From Flavobacterium pectinovorum (GTDB taxonomy: Bacteria; Bacteroidota; Bacteroidia; Flavobacteriales; Flavobacteriaceae): DNA of 64,000 bases. The stretch lies in the NCBI RefSeq assembly GCF_900142715.1, contig NZ_FRBX01000008.1, positions 124,001 to 188,000 of the forward strand. The letters are read 5' to 3'. The notes beneath the pieces were generated by a model, which was not told where the DNA came from, made no database searches, and was given only the letters and a program-made list of their open reading frames with translations. Below, one piece after another: positions 63,003-64,000 of the stretch. Made by a program: the position numbers and the translations under genes. Position 1 is the first letter of the stretch. Each line of letters opens with the position of its first letter.

Positions 63003-64000
63003 ATGAGAAAAATAATTGCGGTTCTCGGAATGTTTGTTCTGGGAGCGGGACTTTATGCTCAAAATACCAGTGGAGCTAAAATAGTACCCGTATCACAGGC
63101 TATTCAAAAAAATGGTTTTAATATACAGGTTGGTCTTCCTTTTTTAGGACAAAATAAAAGTGGTGTAAGAGTTACAAATCCTGTGGATATTCGTTTTCCG
63201 TGGAGTACTTTGTATTTGTATAAAACTTTTGCAGAAGAATCTTTTAGTGTTTCAAAAGGTTTTTATGGAGATAAGGTTTTAATTACCTGGGATTTAAGAG
63301 CCAATCAAAATCTGGTAAAAAGTATAAAGATATACAGAAGAGTTTATACAGAAGCTGGAAATCTTCCCTACAATTTAGTAGTGGGTCTTTCTGCGACAGA
63401 AACAACTTACGAAGATAAATATGTAGAAGGCGGCGTTCTGTACGAGTATAAAGTAGAAGCACAAGGAGTTAGTTCAGCTTCTGAATTGTATAGTACTTAT
63501 ATTACCGGTATAGGATACAGAAATCCTACGGCGGTTGTAACGGGAAATATTAGTTATAAAGGCGGAAATCCTGTTAAAGATGTTGTAGTGACCGCAACTC
63601 CAAATGGCAGTGGTGCTGTTAAAGGAAGTGGCTTGAATGTTCCTGAATTTGGTTTTGTAGACCTAAGCGGATTGAGTACATTAATTTCAAATGCAGCAAC
63701 TTTTGAGGCTTGGGTAAAACCCAATGGAGCTTATGCTAATGATTCTGAAGCAGCTATTCGATTGTTTAATATTTCAAGTTCGACAAGTGCTGACAATCTA
63801 AATGTTACTGTAAAATTAAATCCAGCAGCTAAATCATTAGATGTTAATATTGGCGCAAGTAAATATACATTGAATAATTATTTTCCATCAGGTAATTTAA
63901 ACTCAAGAGGAAATGATCTGCTTGTACCTGTTTCGGAATTTAATAAATCTTTTGTTCACTTTTCTGTTGTGATCAATGATAATCAGGTTCCGTTGTTATA
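63003..64000 (+). CDS. Exported LamG/fibronectin-like protein, truncated by window end
   Basis: A frame open from an ATG ten bases after the tail-collar stop to the window edge, at least 332 residues. It has a signal peptide (GAGLYAQ), a fibronectin-III-like segment (~95-165: SIKIYRRVYTEAGN, YEYKVEAQ), a short carboxypeptidase-D-like segment (VTGNISYKGGNPVKDVVVTA) and the start of a LamG/concanavalin domain (AATFEAWVKPNGAY). It is probably a large surface protein co-expressed with the tail-collar protein. The C-terminal sorting signal, if any, is outside the window. Confidence 0.8.
   Translation, partial: MRKIIAVLGMFVLGAGLYAQNTSGAKIVPVSQAIQKNGFNIQVGLPFLGQNKSGVRVTNPVDIRFPWSTLYLYKTFAEESFSVSKGFYGDKVLITWDLRANQNLVKSIKIYRRVYTEAGNLPYNLVVGLSATETTYEDKYVEGGVLYEYKVEAQGVSSASELYSTYITGIGYRNPTAVVTGNISYKGGNPVKDVVVTATPNGSGAVKGSGLNVPEFGFVDLSGLSTLISNAATFEAWVKPNGAYANDSEAAIRLFNISSSTSADNLNVTVKLNPAAKSLDVNIGASKYTLNNYFPSGNLNSRGNDLLVPVSEFNKSFVHFSVVINDNQVPLL

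Overview
The window is AT-rich bacterial DNA and reads as a Flavobacterium-like member of the Bacteroidota. The support is two SusC/SusD pairs, a type IX secretion C-terminal domain, a hybrid-two-component-like regulator with an AraC output domain, an ECF sigma/FecR pair feeding an STN-domain SusC, and repeated TAnnTTTG -7 boxes, the promoter signature of this phylum. No rRNA, tRNA, CRISPR array, complete insertion sequence or replication origin was seen.

Layout. 1-7000: an iron-type alcohol dehydrogenase with an upstream AraC regulator; then, on the other strand, a two-gene sucrose module (fused sucrose-phosphate synthase/phosphatase plus a clan GH-J glycosidase), a repeat-rich gap and a nucleosidase. 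7000-12000: a SAM-I riboswitch followed by a 31-codon ORF and a hairpin repeat element rather than an obvious methionine gene, then a class V aminotransferase, a DUF763 protein and two small hypotheticals. 12000-22750: a regulator shaped like a hybrid two-component system but lacking its phosphotransfer residues, then SusC, SusD and a phospholipase-C-like/alkaline-phosphatase fusion. This looks like an uptake locus for a phosphorylated substrate. 22900-29100 (minus strand): TetR, TolC-like, adaptor and RND pump, with matching palindromic operators before tetR and before tolC. 29400-42100: ECF sigma, FecR, STN-SusC, SusD, a thioredoxin-domain protein, an alpha/beta hydrolase and DsbD, a SusCD locus with a thiol-redox branch. 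42300-45850: a patch of AraC, HxlR, NTF2-like, hexapeptide acetyltransferase and Cys-nucleophile hydrolase genes, part of it bracketed by 41-bp direct repeats. 46100-54200: a metal-efflux operon (DUF6660 protein, CzcA-type RND fused to a TolC-like domain, adaptor, Zn/Cd-type P-ATPase), followed by an esterase gene relic. 54600-64000: a 1525-residue T9SS-secreted repeat protein, a 700-bp gap with degenerate tandem repeats, a TPR/HTH membrane regulator, a secreted tail-collar-domain protein and the start of a secreted LamG-like protein that runs off the window.

The genes form self-contained nutrient-uptake, detoxification and surface modules, each with its own local regulator. The least conventional items are the orphan SAM riboswitch, the phosphotransfer-dead regulator with candidate operators at its target, the sucrose synthesis/cleavage pair, the SusCD-thioredoxin-DsbD locus, the pump/outer-membrane-protein fusion with an internal signal peptide, and the unexplained repeats at 59.6-59.9 kb.
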